From Dehalococcoidia bacterium (GTDB lineage Bacteria > Chloroflexota > Dehalococcoidia > Lucifugimonadales > UBA3495), in contig JAJDTP010000005.1 of assembly GCA_022827095.1 (NCBI GenBank), positions 583,919-647,918 of the forward strand: 64,000 nt of DNA, read 5' to 3'. Position numbers and translations under genes: made by a program. A model generated the notes under the pieces. That model saw only the letters and a list, made by a program, of their open reading frames with translations. It made no database searches and was not told where the DNA came from. Numbering within the stretch: position 1 is the stretch's first letter; every line of letters starts with the position of its first letter. Positions 46,035 to 55,719 of the stretch are shown one piece after another.

Positions 46035-48161
46035 TCAACCCCCGATTACCAACCCTTCTCCCTTCAGCTCGTCGATCAGTTCATCGGCTATCGATTTGCG
46101 GACCTTGAACCGCCGCTCCAGCATCGCCGAAGTGAGCCTGGGATTGCGCAGCGCAAGGTCCCGAGCCTGGTCCAGGATGTTGCCCTGGTAGATATCGTCA
46201 ATGTTTTCGGGGTCAGGATCGCCCGCCGGTTCATCTTCTTCGGTCAGGTCGATGGGAGGCAGCGGCGGTCCCTGCTGGTTGCGCCAGAAGTCGACCAACC
46301 GGTCCATTTCGTCGTCGTACACCAGCGTGCCCTGGCCCCGGCGCGCCTTGGGGAAGTCGTTGTTCAGCAGCAGCAGGTCGCCTTTCCCCATTAATGCTTC
46401 GGCACCACCGCCATCGAGGATTACCCTGGAGTCAACCTGAGATGCCACCGCGAACGCCACCCGGGCGGGCACGTTGGCCTTCAGCAGCCCGGTGACGACC
46501 TTGACCGACGGTCGTTGGGTAGCGAGCACCATGTGTATGCCCGCTGCTCGACCCAGTTGCGCCAGCCGGACCAGTTGCTGCTCTACTTCCAGTCCACCCG
46601 TCATCATCAAGTCCGCCAGCTCGTCAACGATCAGCACCAGGAAGCACATCGGTTCATTGGCTTTGGCGTTGTACCCGGCGATGTTGCGCACGCCCATCTC
46701 TTCCATGAGCTTGTATCGCCGGGACATCTCGTTGATCAGGCCCCGGAGCGCCGGCTGCACGTCGTCGGGTTCCACGATCACGGGCATCACCAGGTGCGGT
46801 ATTCCGTTGAAGGGCGTCAACTCCACCCGCTTCGGGTCGACCATGATCATTCGCAGCTCATCGGGCGGGCGCGTCATCAGCAGCGACGCTACCAGAGAAT
46901 TGATGCACACGCTCTTACCCGACCCGGTGGCTCCCGCGATTAGGAGGTGGGGCATCGCGGCCAGGTCGAGCGCCAGCGACTGTCCGCCGGCGTCTTCGCC
47001 CAGCGCAAAAGCCAATCCGCCTTTATCCACGATCCTACAGAACTCCGGTGCCTCCACAATGGATCGCATCAGTACCTTTCCCGGGGTCGGGTTGGGCACT
47101 TCGAGACCCACCAGGCCCTCGCCGGGCTCCGGTGTCTCGATGATCCGGATGTACGGGCTCTTGAGCGCCAGGGCCAGGTCCTTCTGTCGCTTGGCGATGT
47201 CGCCAACCCGGACGCGGCTGGGGCGCTGCTTCGCCGCGTCGCCATCCTTACCGACCCTTTGCGGCATGTATCCGGGGACCAGGCCAAACTTGATCACTCT
47301 CGGGCCGGCCTTCACATCCTCGATGTCCACGTAGACCCCGTGCTCCGCCAGAGCGTCCTTGATCTCTTCGGTCATATCCGCGATGGCGGCGCCGTTTATC
47401 TGGTGTGGCTCGGGTGGAGCCAACGTGTCCACGGGAGGCAGTTGCCACCCGCCCGAACGAGACAGATTCACCTTCTGGGGGGCTGCCGGCGGCTCAGGCT
47501 GGTTGGGTTCGCTTGCCTCCCCGGTCGAAGCCGGCGGGAATGTGTGTTTAGGGGTTGCCGGTGTTGATCGAGGCCGCGCGCCGGCCAGGCGTCGCGCTCC
47601 TCGGGCAACCGCGACGGACCCTCGAGCCAGTGTGATCGCGACGTATTTGGCCGCTACGGCGGCAAACACCAGCGTCGCCCAGGCGGCGATGCCAACAAAG
47701 CGACCAGCGACCAAATACCCTTTCACAGCGTGCGGGACCAACAAGAGACTGACGATCACCAACCCGCCGACCAAGTGGATCAACCACATCCAGAGGTGTG
47801 TGCCCGTGAGCGCATACCCCCACTGGCCGGCCATGCCATAGGCGTAGGATGCGCCGCTTTCGCCTTGCCAGAATGTCAGACCTCCCACCACGATGAATGC
47901 CGCTACGGCCAGAGCCGACCACCATCGCCACCCGCGCGCCAGCGATGTCGGCCGGTAAACCAGGACGAGAAATACGGCCAACCCATATCCCGCCGCCACA
48001 GCCCAGCCCGCGCCCAGCGAGGCCACCAACCATTCCTGGAAATCGGGTATTGCCAGGTAGGCCACCGCAAACAGCATCGCGGCAACCATCACCACGCCGA
48101 CCGTGATGCCTGACTTGAACCAATTGAACCCGCCGGTGAAGGCTGCCGTAGCCGACGACAT
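46035..48161 (-). CDS. ftsK: DNA translocase FtsK/SpoIIIE
   Basis: Septum-located DNA pump that clears chromosomes from the division plane. 708 residues: four predicted N-terminal membrane helices (to about 175), a Pro/Ala-rich linker, the alpha domain, then the RecA-like motor with Walker A GATGSGKS near 398-405 and Walker B LVLIVDELADLM. GRAAGIHMVLATQRPS is typical. The C-terminal gamma winged helix reads KOPS-like DNA sites (TSAMLERRFKVRKSIADELI). TAGGAGTCGGGG precedes ATG 48161. Last gene of the housekeeping run. Confidence 0.93.
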   Translation of the reverse strand: MSSATAAFTGGFNWFKSGITVGVVMVAAMLFAVAYLAIPDFQEWLVASLGAGWAVAAGYGLAVFLVLVYRPTSLARGWRWWSALAVAAFIVVGGLTFWQGESGASYAYGMAGQWGYALTGTHLWMWLIHLVGGLVIVSLLLVPHAVKGYLVAGRFVGIAAWATLVFAAVAAKYVAITLARGSVAVARGARRLAGARPRSTPATPKHTFPPASTGEASEPNQPEPPAAPQKVNLSRSGGWQLPPVDTLAPPEPHQINGAAIADMTEEIKDALAEHGVYVDIEDVKAGPRVIKFGLVPGYMPQRVGKDGDAAKQRPSRVRVGDIAKRQKDLALALKSPYIRIIETPEPGEGLVGLEVPNPTPGKVLMRSIVEAPEFCRIVDKGGLAFALGEDAGGQSLALDLAAMPHLLIAGATGSGKSVCINSLVASLLMTRPPDELRMIMVDPKRVELTPFNGIPHLVMPVIVEPDDVQPALRGLINEMSRRYKLMEEMGVRNIAGYNAKANEPMCFLVLIVDELADLMMTGGLEVEQQLVRLAQLGRAAGIHMVLATQRPSVKVVTGLLKANVPARVAFAVASQVDSRVILDGGGAEALMGKGDLLLLNNDFPKARRGQGTLVYDDEMDRLVDFWRNQQGPPLPPIDLTEEDEPAGDPDPENIDDIYQGNILDQARDLALRNPRLTSAMLERRFKVRKSIADELIDELKGEGLVIGG

Positions 48162-48269
48162 GTCCCCGACTCCTAAACTGTGACCGCGCGGGCTGTCAAA
48201 AGCAAGACCGCCGCCCCTGGCAGGCGCGGCGGAATATCTGTCACGTCGGAATGACTTGCCGGCGGCCCG

Positions 48270-49952
48270 TCACGTATCCAGGATTACCGGGATTATCATA
48301 GGCCGTTTGTTCAGATCGTTGCGCAGGAACTGTCGGGCGACTTTCCTTATGTTTGCGCGCGCCTTGTCCAGATCGTTAACCGGAAGGTCGCCAGTCACGC
48401 CCATCTCCACAGCCTCGGCCAGTCGCTTGAAGGTGTGCTGAGCATCCGCGGGATCCATGAAGCCGCTGCCAGCCACCTGGATTGGACCGGTCAATTCACC
48501 GTCGGAATCCACGCCCGCGCAGACAACGACCACACCGTCCCGGGCCAGCGACCTTCGTTCGCGCAACACCACGCTGTCGGGGTCCATGACCGTGGGTCCA
48601 TCAAGGTATATGGGCCCAGCGGGTATGGAGCCGGTTATGGCGGCCCCGTTCTGGTCAATCTCCAGGATATCGCCGTCCTCCAGCACGAATATCCCGTCCG
48701 GCGCCGCTCCCAACTCCCATGCCAGCTGCGCGTGGGCCCGCAAGTGCCGATATTCTCCGTGCACCGGCACGAAGTAACGCGGCCGGGTCAGATTGAGCAT
48801 GAGCTTCAACTCTTCCTGACTGGCGTGCCCGTGGACATGGACCGGCGCGACCCGGTCGTATAAAACGTGCGCACCCTGGCGCAGCAGGTTGTCGATGGTC
48901 TGGCTCACCGCCCGCTCGTTGCCGGGAATGGGCGTCGCCGAAATGACCACGGTGTCGCCTTCCATGAGGTCCACGTCCCGGCTTTCGCCGTTCGCGATGC
49001 GGACCAGTGCAGACGTCGGCTCTCCCTGGCTTCCTGTGGTCATCAATACGACGCTTTCAGGAGGCAGGCTGGCCACGTCACGCACGGGTATGATGGTGCC
49101 CGGCAACGCATCCAGGTAGCCCATCTCAGTCGCCATTTGAACGTTGGCGAGCATGCTCCTACCGACGAAAGCCACGTGGCGACCGTGATTTTCTGCGGCG
49201 GTGATGACCTGCTGGATCCGACTGATCAATGACGCGAACGTCGCGATGATGACCCGGCCCGGCGCGTCTCCGACTGCCCGGTCCAGGGCATCTCCCATGG
49301 TGTGCTCCGAAGGCGTATACCCGGGCAACTCGGCGTAGGTAGAATCGGAACACAGCAGGAGCACGCCGTTCTTGCCGCGTTCGGCCAGCGCGGGCAGGTC
49401 GATGGTGTGGCCGTCCACCGGCGTGTGGTCGATCTTGAAATCGCCGGTGTGTATCACGCTCCCCCAGGGGGTCTCGATATAGATCCCCATGGCGTCCGGG
49501 ATGCTGTGGCACACTCGGAACCAGGTGGCGCGGAAGTTGTCGCCGAACTTAACGGGCTGCTCGGGTTCCACCACATGCACCACGGCATCGCGGGTGGACC
49601 GTCGTTCATTGAGTTTGACCGTGATCAGCCCGTGCGCCAGCCGGGGCGCGTAGACCGGAGCGTCAAGGTCAGGCAACACGTAAGGCAGCGCTCCGATGTG
49701 ATCCTCGTGTCCGTGAGTAATCAGGATGCCCCGCACGCGATGAGACTGAGACGCCAGATAGGAAACATCAGGGATGATCAGGTCGACGCCGGGCATATCC
49801 TCGGTGGGAAATTGGACGCCACAATCGACGATGATGATGTCCTCACCGCATTCCAGCACCATCATGTTCTTGCCGATCTCGCCCAACCCGCCCAGGGGCA
49901 AGATACGCAGGGGTTCGTCAGGCAGGGGGCGGGAAGCAGGCAACGCGGTCAC
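48270..49952 (-). CDS. rnj: Ribonuclease J
   Basis: Metallo-beta-lactamase ribonuclease of 560 residues with both endonuclease and 5' exonuclease activity, for mRNA decay and rRNA maturation. The N-terminal GGLGEIGKN and HGHEDHIGALPYVL supply zinc ligands. Beta-CASP motifs lie in TFASLISR and TGSQGEP, and HVHGHASQEELKLML is characteristic. GTG 49952 starts 12 bases after the udg stop, so it belongs to that operon. Presence of RNase J without RNase E in view fits Chloroflexota and Gram-positive-like decay. Confidence 0.93.
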   Translation of the reverse strand: MTALPASRPLPDEPLRILPLGGLGEIGKNMMVLECGEDIIIVDCGVQFPTEDMPGVDLIIPDVSYLASQSHRVRGILITHGHEDHIGALPYVLPDLDAPVYAPRLAHGLITVKLNERRSTRDAVVHVVEPEQPVKFGDNFRATWFRVCHSIPDAMGIYIETPWGSVIHTGDFKIDHTPVDGHTIDLPALAERGKNGVLLLCSDSTYAELPGYTPSEHTMGDALDRAVGDAPGRVIIATFASLISRIQQVITAAENHGRHVAFVGRSMLANVQMATEMGYLDALPGTIIPVRDVASLPPESVVLMTTGSQGEPTSALVRIANGESRDVDLMEGDTVVISATPIPGNERAVSQTIDNLLRQGAHVLYDRVAPVHVHGHASQEELKLMLNLTRPRYFVPVHGEYRHLRAHAQLAWELGAAPDGIFVLEDGDILEIDQNGAAITGSIPAGPIYLDGPTVMDPDSVVLRERRSLARDGVVVVCAGVDSDGELTGPIQVAGSGFMDPADAQHTFKRLAEAVEMGVTGDLPVNDLDKARANIRKVARQFLRNDLNKRPMIIPVILDT

Positions 49953-49963
49953 GTGTAAGCGAG

Positions 49964-50719
49964 TCAGAACAGCCTTTGCTGGCCGGGGGGTGGATCGTTT
50001 GGTTCGTCGAGCTCGGCGGGCGCCGGGGCTTCAGTCTCAGACCCAGAGGACTCCGGTTCCGTGGGGGCAATCACGTCCCAAAGGGAGCGGGACTGCTGCG
50101 ACGGCGTGGGCTCGAATGAGGCGCCGGTTTCTCGAACTTGGGGCCCTTCCGAAGCAGGTTCGGACTGGATACGCAACACGTCCAGCAGGCCCGGTATCTT
50201 GGCGAAGTCTTCCTCGATTGCGGCCCGCATTTCCTGGCGGCGTAGTCCGGCTGCGGGATGCATTATGGGGAAGATATGGCGACCATTCACTCTCCGTAAA
50301 CGTCCCCTCACCCGGCTGATGCTTTGGCCGGGGATAAATCGGGCGGTGGAAAAACGGCCCAGCGTAACGATCAGTAGCGGGTCAAGCAATTCTATCTGGC
50401 GATCAAGATATTTGCTGCACGCGGCAATTTCTGAAGGACTGGGATCGCGATTTTCAGGAGGTCGGCACTTGACCATGTTGGCTATATACACTTGGTCCCT
50501 GGTCATGCCGATGGATTGCAGCAGGTCTTCGAGGAAATTACCCGCTGGTCCGACAAATGGGCGCCCCTGACGGTCCTCGTGGAATCCCGGACCTTCGCCG
50601 ATGAACAGCAATTCGGCCGCATCGGGACCCTCTCCGGGCACCGCATTGGTTCTGCCAGCGTGCAACTGGCAATCCGTGCACGCGCTGACCACACGAGCGA
50701 CCTCGGCAAGCGTGTCCAT
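49964..50719 (-). CDS. udg: Family 4 uracil-DNA glycosylase with long tail ending in QQRLF
   Basis: Removes uracil from DNA; iron-sulfur family 4 enzyme. 251 residues. [4Fe-4S] ligands Cys14, Cys17, Cys85 and Cys101 match the family. Motif 1 is GEGPGFHEDRQGRPFVG and motif 2 HPAAGLR. The catalytic domain ends near 175; the last 75 residues are acidic, Pro/Ser-rich and probably disordered, closing with QQRLF, which resembles a sliding-clamp-binding motif. It follows acpP and precedes rnj. Confidence 0.88.
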   Translation of the reverse strand: MDTLAEVARVVSACTDCQLHAGRTNAVPGEGPDAAELLFIGEGPGFHEDRQGRPFVGPAGNFLEDLLQSIGMTRDQVYIANMVKCRPPENRDPSPSEIAACSKYLDRQIELLDPLLIVTLGRFSTARFIPGQSISRVRGRLRRVNGRHIFPIMHPAAGLRRQEMRAAIEEDFAKIPGLLDVLRIQSEPASEGPQVRETGASFEPTPSQQSRSLWDVIAPTEPESSGSETEAPAPAELDEPNDPPPGQQRLF

Positions 50720-50768
50720 TGCTCAAGTAACCCATGTCCAATGCAGTCCGGGCAGGCAAGTCGCAGGA

Positions 50769-51029
50769 CTATTCGTCCGTCACGCCCTTGCCTTTCAGGT
50801 AATTCACTGCGTCGGCGATGGTGTGGATCTCGCCAGCGTCTTCATCGGGGATTTCGATGGTATTGTCGCTGGAACTGAATTCCTCCTCAAATGCCATGAT
50901 GAGCTCCACCAGGTCCAGTGAATCGGCCCCGAGATCATCCTGAAAGGACGAACTTTCGCTGACATCGTCAGCATCTACGCCAAGCTTGTCAACTACGATG
51001 TCGGTAATCCGTTCGAGCACGGTACTCAC
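50769..51029 (-). CDS. acpP: Acyl carrier protein
   Basis: Carries the growing fatty acid on a phosphopantetheine arm. 86 residues, four-helix fold, with the arm attached at Ser37 in [13 protein letters not shown]. It is highly acidic as expected. GTG 51029 follows CGGAGATG. It is in a run with fabD, although the usual fabG and fabF neighbours are absent. The C-terminus is a few residues longer than in E. coli. Confidence 0.95.
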   Translation of the reverse strand: MSTVLERITDIVVDKLGVDADDVSESSSFQDDLGADSLDLVELIMAFEEEFSSSDNTIEIPDEDAGEIHTIADAVNYLKGKGVTDE

Positions 51030-51096
51030 AGGTTCATCTCCGTGAAAAAGTCGTGGGAATAGCCACGTGATTGGTTTGAAGCGTGCGGAGTCTAAA

Positions 51097-51561
51097 CTAA
51101 TTTACCGCACTGTCAACGGATGTCTGCAAATCGTGGGCGACTGAACCCAGGACACCGTTAACGAACCGAGCGCTGCTTTCGCTGCCAAACATCGATGCCA
51201 GTTCGACAGCTTCATTGATGACAACGTTCCTCGGAATGTGATCGCGATGGAACAGTTCATAGATTGCCACACGCAATATGTTGCGGTCAACGATGGACAA
51301 TAAGCGAACCGGCAGGGCTGGGGCGTAGCGACTGATTATCTCATCCACGCCCGAGCCTTCCTGGGTTATGCCAACGACCATCGATTCCGCGGCCCGCCGG
51401 GTGCTGGTTGTGGTCGTGTGCTGATTGCATAACCAGTCCATGGTGCCGGCCGCTGCATCCGGCCGGACATCACCGGCATAAAGGGACAGGAGCGCCAGCA
51501 CTCGAGCCTGTCGGCCAACCGGACCCTGTCGGACGCCTGAGGTGAAAGGACTATCGGTCAA
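51097..51561 (-). CDS. nusB: Transcription antitermination factor NusB
   Basis: Binds boxA RNA with NusE for rRNA antitermination. 154 residues, all-helical. [15 protein letters not shown] near the N-terminus and the C-terminal [25 protein letters not shown] are characteristic. The start TTG 51561 is uncertain and could lie a few codons in. Upstream is fabD, downstream acpP. Confidence 0.9.
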   Translation of the reverse strand: MTDSPFTSGVRQGPVGRQARVLALLSLYAGDVRPDAAAGTMDWLCNQHTTTTSTRRAAESMVVGITQEGSGVDEIISRYAPALPVRLLSIVDRNILRVAIYELFHRDHIPRNVVINEAVELASMFGSESSARFVNGVLGSVAHDLQTSVDSAVN

Positions 51562-51626
51562 AAATTTTCACAGCCGCAACGAAGGGCGTTACGGCTGGCT
51601 CCGGCAATGCGCACGCCCCTGGCAGG

Positions 51627-52577
51627 TCAGGGTGCGTCCGAACCTGCTTTTCGGATCGAATCGGGGTCAGACAGCGTGACCGCTTCAACCTCGGAATCGA
51701 TGCGACGGACGAGGCTGGACAACACCCGCGCCGGCCCGAATTCCACGAAACGGTTGACACCGGAGTCGACCATAAAGCGTACCGAGTGTTTCCACATGAC
51801 GCAGTGACACAGGCCGGTGAGCAACTCGGCGCGCGCTTGTTTGGAATCGATTATGGCCGTTCCGGTGGAGTTCGCGATCACCGGAAACTGCGGGTCATGC
51901 AATCGAATCTGATCGATTGCAGAGGTTAGACCTTCCTGCGCTTCCGCCATCAGGCGCGAGTGAAAAGCTCCGCTGACCGCCAGGGGAACCACCTTCTTGG
52001 CTCCGCGAGCGGACGCCAGATCCATGGCGCGGGCCAGGGCCATTTTATCGCCGCTCACAACAATTTGATCGTCAGAGTTGATGTTTGCCATTTCTACCCC
52101 GGCGTCCAGGGCGACTTGCGCAACGTCGTACTCATCGAGTCCGATGATCGCCGCCATGGATCCCGGGTGCGATTCGGACGCGGCGTGCATCAGTCTCCCG
52201 CGCTCGCGCACGAGCCGGATGCCGTCGCTGAAATCCATGACGCCGCCGACCACCATGGAGGTGTATTCGCCAAGGCTGTGGCCGGCCACGGCCGCCGGGT
52301 CCGGCGCCTGTGGGCCCAGGTACTCCTGCCACGCCCGCCAGATGGCGATGCACACGGTCATTATGGCCGGCTGTGCGTGGGCGGTGTCCTGCAGGTCCTC
52401 CGATGGACCCTCGAACATCAGCTTTGAAAGGTGTATGCCGAGGCTGTCATCAGCCTCGCTGAAAACGTCTCGTGCGGCTGGCGAACGTTCGAACAGCGAA
52501 CGCCCCATGCCTACTTTTTGCGTGCCCTGACCGGGGAAGATGTATGAGTAAACCGGAGTTCGGGCTATGTCTGCCAT
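51627..52577 (-). CDS. fabD: Malonyl-CoA:ACP transacylase
   Basis: Loads malonyl groups onto ACP. 316 residues. FPGQGTQKVGMG opens the protein, the active-site nucleophile is Ser101 in GHSLGEYT, and the partner His is in SGAFHSRLM. GAGAGC precedes ATG 52577. It lies between rpmF and nusB in a common yceD-rpmF-fab arrangement; the plsX and fabH genes seen elsewhere in that order are missing. Confidence 0.95.
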   Translation of the reverse strand: MADIARTPVYSYIFPGQGTQKVGMGRSLFERSPAARDVFSEADDSLGIHLSKLMFEGPSEDLQDTAHAQPAIMTVCIAIWRAWQEYLGPQAPDPAAVAGHSLGEYTSMVVGGVMDFSDGIRLVRERGRLMHAASESHPGSMAAIIGLDEYDVAQVALDAGVEMANINSDDQIVVSGDKMALARAMDLASARGAKKVVPLAVSGAFHSRLMAEAQEGLTSAIDQIRLHDPQFPVIANSTGTAIIDSKQARAELLTGLCHCVMWKHSVRFMVDSGVNRFVEFGPARVLSSLVRRIDSEVEAVTLSDPDSIRKAGSDAP

Positions 52578-52653
52578 GGTGACCGCTCTCCAAATTGGCG
52601 ATGCAAAATCGCGGCCCTGTTGTCTCGTTGTTATGGGGATGAGTTTCCGGCGT

Positions 52654-52833
52654 TCAGCCTACGACCTGCCTGCCTCTGTAATATCCGCAGCTCGGGCAAG
52701 CCGCGTGCGGGCGTTTGGCCGCCCCGCAGCGAGGACAGCGCGCGGGATTCATGGTCCTGAGGCGGTATGCCGGAGACGAAAGTCGTCGTCCCTTGCGTGC
52801 CCTGGTCAATTTCTTGTTAGGTAGTGCTCCCAT
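52654..52833 (-). CDS. rpmF: 50S ribosomal protein L32
   Basis: Small ribosomal protein of 59 residues. It starts MGALPNKKLTRARKG, the L32 N-terminus, and ends with a zinc site CPRC...CPSCGYYRGR. ATG 52833 is the family start; an in-frame ATG at 52872 would add 13 residues. It follows yceD as in many bacteria. Confidence 0.93.
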   Translation of the reverse strand: MGALPNKKLTRARKGRRLSSPAYRLRTMNPARCPRCGAAKRPHAACPSCGYYRGRQVVG

Positions 52834-52911
52834 TTTTCTAATCCATTCTCTAAGCCGAAGCCTTTTAGCCATTGATCGATAGCGACTACTCCGGGCTTCG
52901 GGATGTAACGT

Positions 52912-53433
52912 TCAGGTTTGCTGGTCGTCCATGAGAGAGCGGAGCGCCGCCCATCTCGGGTCGATTTCACGATTATAACAGTCGCATGATCCGTTGTTGC
53001 GGTCACGGCCGCACCGATCGCAGATGCCGACACAGTCGGGCCTGCACAGCGGCTTCAGCGGCAACGTGGCCAGTGTGACCTGTCGGGTGGCTTCTGCCAA
53101 ATCGAGGTTGTGGTCCGGGCTGATGTACAACGCCTCCCAGTCGTCGGGAAGTAAGACCCTGGCTCCCGTCTTCACGTCGATCTCCGGAAAAAATTCTTCG
53201 TCGAGTTCGATGCTCAACGTCCGGGAAAAGTCTTCCAGACATCGTGAGCAATCTTGCGGTACCCGCACGTCGAGTTGCGCCTGTACCCAGATCCCCTGGT
53301 GGGTTCGCACCATGTCCACCGAGCCCCGCACATGCTCCACCGGATGGTCGGCGTCGCAGATATCCTCCTCAATATCGAAATTGCGATGCGAACCGATTGC
53401 TTCTTTCAGCAGCTGCGCGACGTTGTACTTCAT
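52912..53433 (-). CDS. yceD: DUF177/YceD family protein
   Basis: 173-residue member of the YceD family, found next to rpmF in most bacteria and linked to 23S rRNA accumulation. The DCSRCLE motif and the C-terminal cysteine cluster (CRPDCVGICDRCG) suggest zinc binding. The downstream order rpmF-fabD is the conserved one. First gene of the housekeeping run. Confidence 0.88.
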   Translation of the reverse strand: MKYNVAQLLKEAIGSHRNFDIEEDICDADHPVEHVRGSVDMVRTHQGIWVQAQLDVRVPQDCSRCLEDFSRTLSIELDEEFFPEIDVKTGARVLLPDDWEALYISPDHNLDLAEATRQVTLATLPLKPLCRPDCVGICDRCGRDRNNGSCDCYNREIDPRWAALRSLMDDQQT

Positions 53434-53602
53434 GGCTCAAAACGACCTGAACACGCCCACTGTTCGCAAGTTGAGGCCAGATTATAGGTTGGCCAAATCC
53501 GTGCATCAATAGAATCGAGAGTAGGATTTGCCAATTTTTATGAATTTTCAAACCCGGCCACCGGCGCTCGCCGTTGCGAGCGAACGGGTAGCCAGAAACT
53601 TG

Positions 53603-54010
53603 CTAGTCTGATGCGTGGGTATTGATGTAGTCGATGATATCGTTGGTGGAGGTTCCCGGCCCGAAAACTGCGGATACGCCTATGTCGGACAACGCTTCGC
53701 GATCTTCTTCCGGAACGATACCGCCCAGGACCACCAACACGTCGTCCATGCCTTGTTCCCCCAATAGCCTCATGATTTCCGGAAGCAACTCCATGTGGGC
53801 TCCCGAAAGGATGCTCAACCCCAGAACCGACACGTCCTCCTGGGCGGCGGCCTGTACGACCATCCGCGGCGTCTGACGGATGCCCGTGTAGATGACCTCC
53901 ATACCGGCGTCGCGCAACGCCCTTGCGATCACTTTCGCCCCGCGGTCGTGTCCGTCCAATCCGGGCTTGGCGACCAGGACTCTGATGGGGTTAGTGCGTT
54001 GGGTAGTCAT
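53603..54010 (-). CDS. Cobalamin-binding small subunit of methylmalonyl-CoA mutase
   Basis: B12-binding Rossmann-like domain of 135 residues that completes the split mutase. [19 protein letters not shown] contains the DxHxxG-type motif whose His ligates cobalt, followed by SILSGAHM and VLGGIVP motifs. The start is ATG 54010; TTG 54067 gives an unlikely extension. The large subunit lies 12 kb away on the other strand. Use with another mutase type is possible. Confidence 0.9.
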   Translation of the reverse strand: MTTQRTNPIRVLVAKPGLDGHDRGAKVIARALRDAGMEVIYTGIRQTPRMVVQAAAQEDVSVLGLSILSGAHMELLPEIMRLLGEQGMDDVLVVLGGIVPEEDREALSDIGVSAVFGPGTSTNDIIDYINTHASD

Positions 54011-54322
54011 GCGGACGTTTCCGGGTGTTGAAATGGACCGCGTTGCATTTGGCGCGAATGTTGCCAAGGGCTAAACAGTCAAGCAATTTTACTACAAATC
54101 TTGTCACGCTCATCGCAACGCCGATGGGGCGTTGCGTGGCGTCGAGGGATTCGGGCAATCGATTTCTCGTCGGGCTACCCGCTGCAACCAAGCGTCCAGA
54201 AATACCACGCTGCCACGGCGCCGCAGGCGTGTCTCCGAATTCCTCGGGTAATTTGCTGACTTGGGACCGCCGCATCGAACGTTGACAGCCCGGCGTGGCT
54301 CTTACTATCCTAATCTTGACGC

Positions 54323-54395
54323 GTCCCAGTAGCTCAGTGGATAGAGCGGCTGCCTTCTAAGCAGCTGGCCGCGGGTTCGAATCCTGCCTGGGACG
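54323..54395 (+). tRNA. tRNA-Arg (TCT)
   Basis: Acceptor GTCCCAG/CTGGGAC, D stem GCTC/GAGC, anticodon stem GCTGC/GCAGC with loop CTTCTAA, anticodon TCT. T loop TTCGAAT, discriminator G and encoded CCA at 54396-54398. Confidence 0.95.
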
Positions 54396-54496
54396 CCAAT
54401 TCATGCCTGTTTTGGGCAGGCTTTGCGCCTTAAGGCAGGTCGTGCATCACTTTTCTTAGCTCTCGTCTTCGCGGCCACGCGGCACAGGACGCTGTT

Positions 54497-54518
54497 GGAA
54501 GTTGACCAGTCAACTTCC
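54497..54518. repeat. Perfect palindrome, possible operator
   Basis: GGAAGTTGAC and GTCAACTTCC are perfect 10-base inverted arms around CA. It stands in the otherwise featureless gap between tRNA-Arg and the LLM gene (54399-54681). No T-run follows, so a binding site for a dimeric regulator is as likely as a terminator of the LLM gene. Confidence 0.45.
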
Positions 54519-54681
54519 CCCGCCGCCGTGGTACTCCGGAGCGCTGAACTTGGACCAGCCTCGAGTATCTGATCGACAGTGGGGGCCATCGTTGAAGCCA
54601 CTGCGTTTCCGGTTCTAAATCCAATGCCGCAGGCGTGAGTATGGATCAAAGGCAACATTGTTAAGGAACAACGAGTCGATT

Positions 54682-55719
54682 CTACATACGCCGGATTTCG
54701 GTCATCATCTCGCCGAGCCCCTCCACGGTCTCCCGCAAGCCTGAGTACATGGACTGCCCGGGACGACGCACGGCGGCCACGTTCATGCTGATGCTGCCGT
54801 ACCCCATGCCGGCGATCAGCCGTACCTGGTCCATGCATTCCCTCGGGGTGCCCGCGACGGCGAACCGCTCGATCAGGTCGGGGGTGATCAGCTCGTCCAA
54901 TTCGGCGCTGTAGCGGACCTCCGGCTCGAAGTACCATCCGGTCGCCTCTTCCGCCAGCCGTCTGATCATCTGGAACCGTTCCGGCTCTAGGCCCGATTGC
55001 TCGACGCTCCCCAAGGACAAATAGTGCGCGGTGTAGAGCGTTACGCTCCGCCTCGCAGCCTCGCCGTCCTGCGACACGCACAGGGTTACGCGGGGCGCGA
55101 TTTCAACCTCGTCCAGCTCCCGGCCCGCGGCCCGCGCTCCCTCGTAAACCCAGTCGCGGTAACGGTTCAGGGCATCTGCTCTCATCTCCCTGGCGCCCAC
55201 CACCACCGTGTCGGCCATGCTTCCTGCCAGCATCGCCACCTGACGGCTGCGGGTACCCACAACCACCGGAACCTGACCGGTGATATCGCTGGCGAGCTGC
55301 GCTCCCCTGAACCGGTAGGCGGGACCCTCCCAGTCCAGTTTCTCCCCGCTCAGCAGCTTGCCCACTGCCAGCAGGAATTCCTCCAGGCGGCGCGCCGGAC
55401 GGGATTGGTCAATGCCCAGTCCGGACAAACCGGCGCCGACCCCGATGCCCAGGAAAGCCCGCCCCTTGGATATTTCGTTCAGGGTCGCAAGCGTGGCGGC
55501 AACCACCGCCGGATGCCGAACGTAGGGGTTACTCACCAGGCTTCCAATCCGAACCCGTTGCGTCGCCTCGGCGCAAATAGCCTGCACGAGAAAGGTATCC
55601 CGCAGCATCGCTACGTCGGAAATCCCCAGCCGGTCTGCTCCGGATTCATCCACCAGTTTCGCCAGTTCAAGCATCTCGCTGGTGGCGATGACGGGACTCA
55701 GCTCAACCTCGACTCTCAT
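54682..55719 (-). CDS. LLM-class F420-dependent oxidoreductase
   Basis: 345-residue luciferase-like protein resembling 5,10-methylene-tetrahydromethanopterin reductase-type F420 enzymes. Core motifs: VDESGADRLGISD near 28-40, TQRVRIGSLVSNPYVRHP and GRAFLGIGVGAG. The C-terminal part has GTPRECMDQVRLI, typical of the group. Third LLM enzyme in the window, not in an operon. Whether it uses F420 or FMN is not certain. Confidence 0.82.
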   Translation of the reverse strand: MRVEVELSPVIATSEMLELAKLVDESGADRLGISDVAMLRDTFLVQAICAEATQRVRIGSLVSNPYVRHPAVVAATLATLNEISKGRAFLGIGVGAGLSGLGIDQSRPARRLEEFLLAVGKLLSGEKLDWEGPAYRFRGAQLASDITGQVPVVVGTRSRQVAMLAGSMADTVVVGAREMRADALNRYRDWVYEGARAAGRELDEVEIAPRVTLCVSQDGEAARRSVTLYTAHYLSLGSVEQSGLEPERFQMIRRLAEEATGWYFEPEVRYSAELDELITPDLIERFAVAGTPRECMDQVRLIAGMGYGSISMNVAAVRRPGQSMYSGLRETVEGLGEMMTEIRRM

